From Saccharothrix carnea (GTDB taxonomy: Bacteria; Actinomycetota; Actinomycetes; Mycobacteriales; Pseudonocardiaceae): a DNA stretch of 64,000 bases. Positions 62,755 to 64,000 of this stretch are shown here, one piece after another. A program made the translations under genes and the position numbers. A model generated the notes under the pieces. It worked only from the letters and a program-made list of their open reading frames with translations. It made no database searches and was not told the origin of the DNA. Each line of letters starts with the position of its first letter. Position 1 is the stretch's first letter. Location: NCBI RefSeq assembly GCF_003014735.1, contig NZ_PYAX01000021.1, positions 1-64,000 on the forward strand, given 5' to 3'.

Positions 62755-63362
62755 AGGTGCTGGCACTGCACGGCGCGGGCGGTTCACCGGCCGACTGGGA
62801 CCCGGTCATCACGGCGTTGAACGGCAACCACGACCTCGTCCCACTGCCCCTGGAAGGCCCGTGGGACTGGGACTCCATCCTGGACCGGATCGAACCACAC
62901 GCCACCGACAACCCGGCCGTGCTCGGCATGTCGTTGGGCGGCATGGTCGCCGCCCTGTGGGGTCGCCGACACCCCGAGTGCCCAGCCGTGATCAACATCG
63001 ACGGCCACGGCGTACCAACCCAACCGCAGCGCTACCTGAACCCGACCGCCGTCACAGGAAAAATCGCAACGCTGCGCGAACAGTTCCGCGCCTACGGCCA
63101 ACCCGACCTCCAACAGGCCCTGGAAGACCTGGACTGCTTCCCCGTCTTCCGCGCCCTCAGCTGCCCCATGCTGCTGGCCGTGGCCACCAAACCACTACCG
63201 GGCCACCCCCTGTTCGAGGAGTACCAACAGGGCCTGGCCCGCGACCTGGCAACGCTGCCACCGAACATCGACGTGGTCCACATGGACACCACCCACGCCG
63301 CAACCCGCGAAGACCCACAACTGGTCGCCGACCTGATCACCAACTACCTGGCCACCCGCTGA
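62751..63362 (+). CDS. Alpha/beta hydrolase
   Basis: 203 aa, ATG overlapping the preceding stop (ATGA). Oxyanion-loop motif LALHGAGGSPADWDPVITAL, nucleophile elbow VLGMSLGGMVAALWGRRHPE (GxSxG with Ser), and MDTTHAATREDPQLVADLI supplying the catalytic His. The lid region is short. Substrate unknown. Confidence 0.85.
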   Translation: MKVLALHGAGGSPADWDPVITALNGNHDLVPLPLEGPWDWDSILDRIEPHATDNPAVLGMSLGGMVAALWGRRHPECPAVINIDGHGVPTQPQRYLNPTAVTGKIATLREQFRAYGQPDLQQALEDLDCFPVFRALSCPMLLAVATKPLPGHPLFEEYQQGLARDLATLPPNIDVVHMDTTHAATREDPQLVADLITNYLATR

Positions 63363-63380
63363 CCCACGCCTACCGCACGA

Positions 63381-63454
63381 CGCAACCACCTACGCCTGGG
63401 GGTCCGGGGGCAAACCACCCACCGCAACCACCTACGGCTGGGGGTCCGGGGGCG
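63381..63454 (+). repeat. Two ~32-bp direct repeats, 42-bp period
   Basis: The units at 63381-63412 and 63423-63454 share CGCAACCACCTACG, one differing base, then CTGGGGGTCCGGGGGC. The same G/C-rich motif continues partly at ~63470. Such repeats recur, from memory, at gene ends in actinomycete genomes and may be duplicated terminator elements. Confidence 0.7.
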
Positions 63455-63472
63455 AAGCCCGCCGGGCGGGGT

Positions 63473-63491
63473 CTGGGGGTCGCACCCCCGG
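63473..63491. terminator. Short G/C stem-loop between convergent hydrolase and tmRNA genes
   Basis: GGGGGT (63475-63480) pairs with ACCCCC (63484-63489) around CGC, with two more weak pairs outside and A-rich sequence after it. It separates the + strand hydrolase gene from the - strand tmRNA gene. Confidence 0.55.
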
Positions 63492-63544
63492 AAAACACGA
63501 GGAGCGAGGTGGTCGACGCTCTCCGTCGACACACCTCGCCCGAG

Positions 63545-63914
63545 TGGAGGTGCCGGGAATCGAACCCGGGTCCTCTGCCGCATCATCAAGGCTTCTCCGT
63601 GCGCAGTCCGCTACATCTCTACTCGGCCCCGGTGATCACGCGGACAAGTCACCGTGATGAGCCCAGCCACTGTGGGTGTCCCGACCGTCCCCCGTGGCCG
63701 GGGACGGCGGTGAGCCTCCTAGCTGATGCCGGCGACCGGAGCGGAGGCACCTCCGGGCCGACAGCGTCGCTCCTAGCCTCAGGCGGCGAGGGCGAACGCG
63801 CGCTGGTCGTTAGACTCGGCGCTTATTGGTTTGCGATGACGCTTGCGGTGGTCTCTCGCCTGCACCGGCACGCTTCCCTTGAATCAACGCACAAAGTCGA
63901 AACCGTTCACCCCC
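63545..63914 (-). ncRNA. ssrA: Transfer-messenger RNA (tmRNA)
   Basis: The 5' end GGGGGTG-AACGGTTTCGACTTT (63914 downwards) pairs with the 3' acceptor CACCTCC (63552-63546) through one G-U pair. The T-arm is CCGGG-TTCGATT-CCCGG. An internal frame ends ...NDQRAFALAA-TGA, the proteolysis tag. CCA is not encoded. Length ~370 nt. With SmpB it rescues stalled ribosomes and tags the nascent chain. Confidence 0.95.
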
Positions 63915-64000
63915 GTGTCTTGGGTCTTGCTCCGCACAGCATAACCTGCCGTCCACCCCGGTTCATTCCCATTACGTTGGTAGGGCTGTCCCCACCCCTC

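Overview
The window is high-GC actinomycete DNA. GTG starts are common, genes are joined by ATGA/GTGA overlaps, and it carries XRE/DUF5753 and NB-ARC-TPR regulators, a Flp/Tad pilus locus and an ssrA gene ending in an ALAA tag. A Pseudonocardiales-type host (Saccharothrix/Actinosynnema/Lentzea-like) is my inference from style, not a database result.

Layout. 1-3664 (+): a 5'-truncated TPR protein built on near-identical 138-bp repeats, a helix-turn-helix/CHAT-protease-like protein with a visible His/Cys pair, and a four-helix membrane protein; this looks like a sensor/protease/membrane-effector cassette. 3657-11535 (mostly -): an accessory operon with a MoxR-type AAA ATPase, a HExxH + VWA protein, a RAMA-domain protein, several small coupled genes and three single-base frameshifts. 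11536-12829: a regulatory gap with 12-bp phased repeats and an HxlR regulator broken by an amber codon. 12842-25545 (-): a complete Tad-type pilus/secretion locus (prepilin peptidase, lipoprotein, secreted protein, SAF protein, TadZ-like, TadA, TadB, TadC, pilin, TadE-like x2, TadG-like, coiled coil, LysM-BTAD protein), faced by a divergent NB-ARC-TPR regulator (25753-28068).

28017-32800 holds metabolic and regulatory genes: LOG-type phosphoribohydrolase, nucleoside hydrolase, PPC-domain protein, asparaginase, XRE regulator. 32938-38032 (+) is a tight series: radical SAM enzyme, DnaQ-type exonuclease, P-loop NTPase/kinase, small ORF, DUF5753 regulator, Cys/His-rich protein, HTH protein and TPR protein. 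38628-48240 (-) is a three-gene defence operon: helicase with C-terminal PD-(D/E)XK-like nuclease (DUF3883), DUF1156 adenine methyltransferase, and DUF499 ATPase with an N-terminal HEPN-like RX4H motif. A 1-kb gap with decayed tRNA-like sequence separates it from an excisionase/tyrosine-integrase pair (49260-50792).

50796-55450 is a patchwork: Imm1 and Imm50-like immunity proteins, an HhH-GPD glycosylase, a HEAT protein, an AAA ATPase and two frameshifted small genes. From tRNA-Ala (55599) onward the DNA looks like chromosomal core: DsbA-like protein, MFS transporter, GNAT, glycosyltransferase, HrpB helicase, a small DNA-binding protein under two palindromic operators, an alpha/beta hydrolase and tmRNA at the right end.

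The strongest candidates for a new or under-described system are the TPR/CHAT/membrane cassette, the HEPN-ATPase/methylase/helicase-nuclease operon, the radical SAM/exonuclease/NTPase operon and the MoxR/zincin-VWA/RAMA operon. Five small genes carry one-base shifts at short G/C runs, which may be sequencing errors or real decay.
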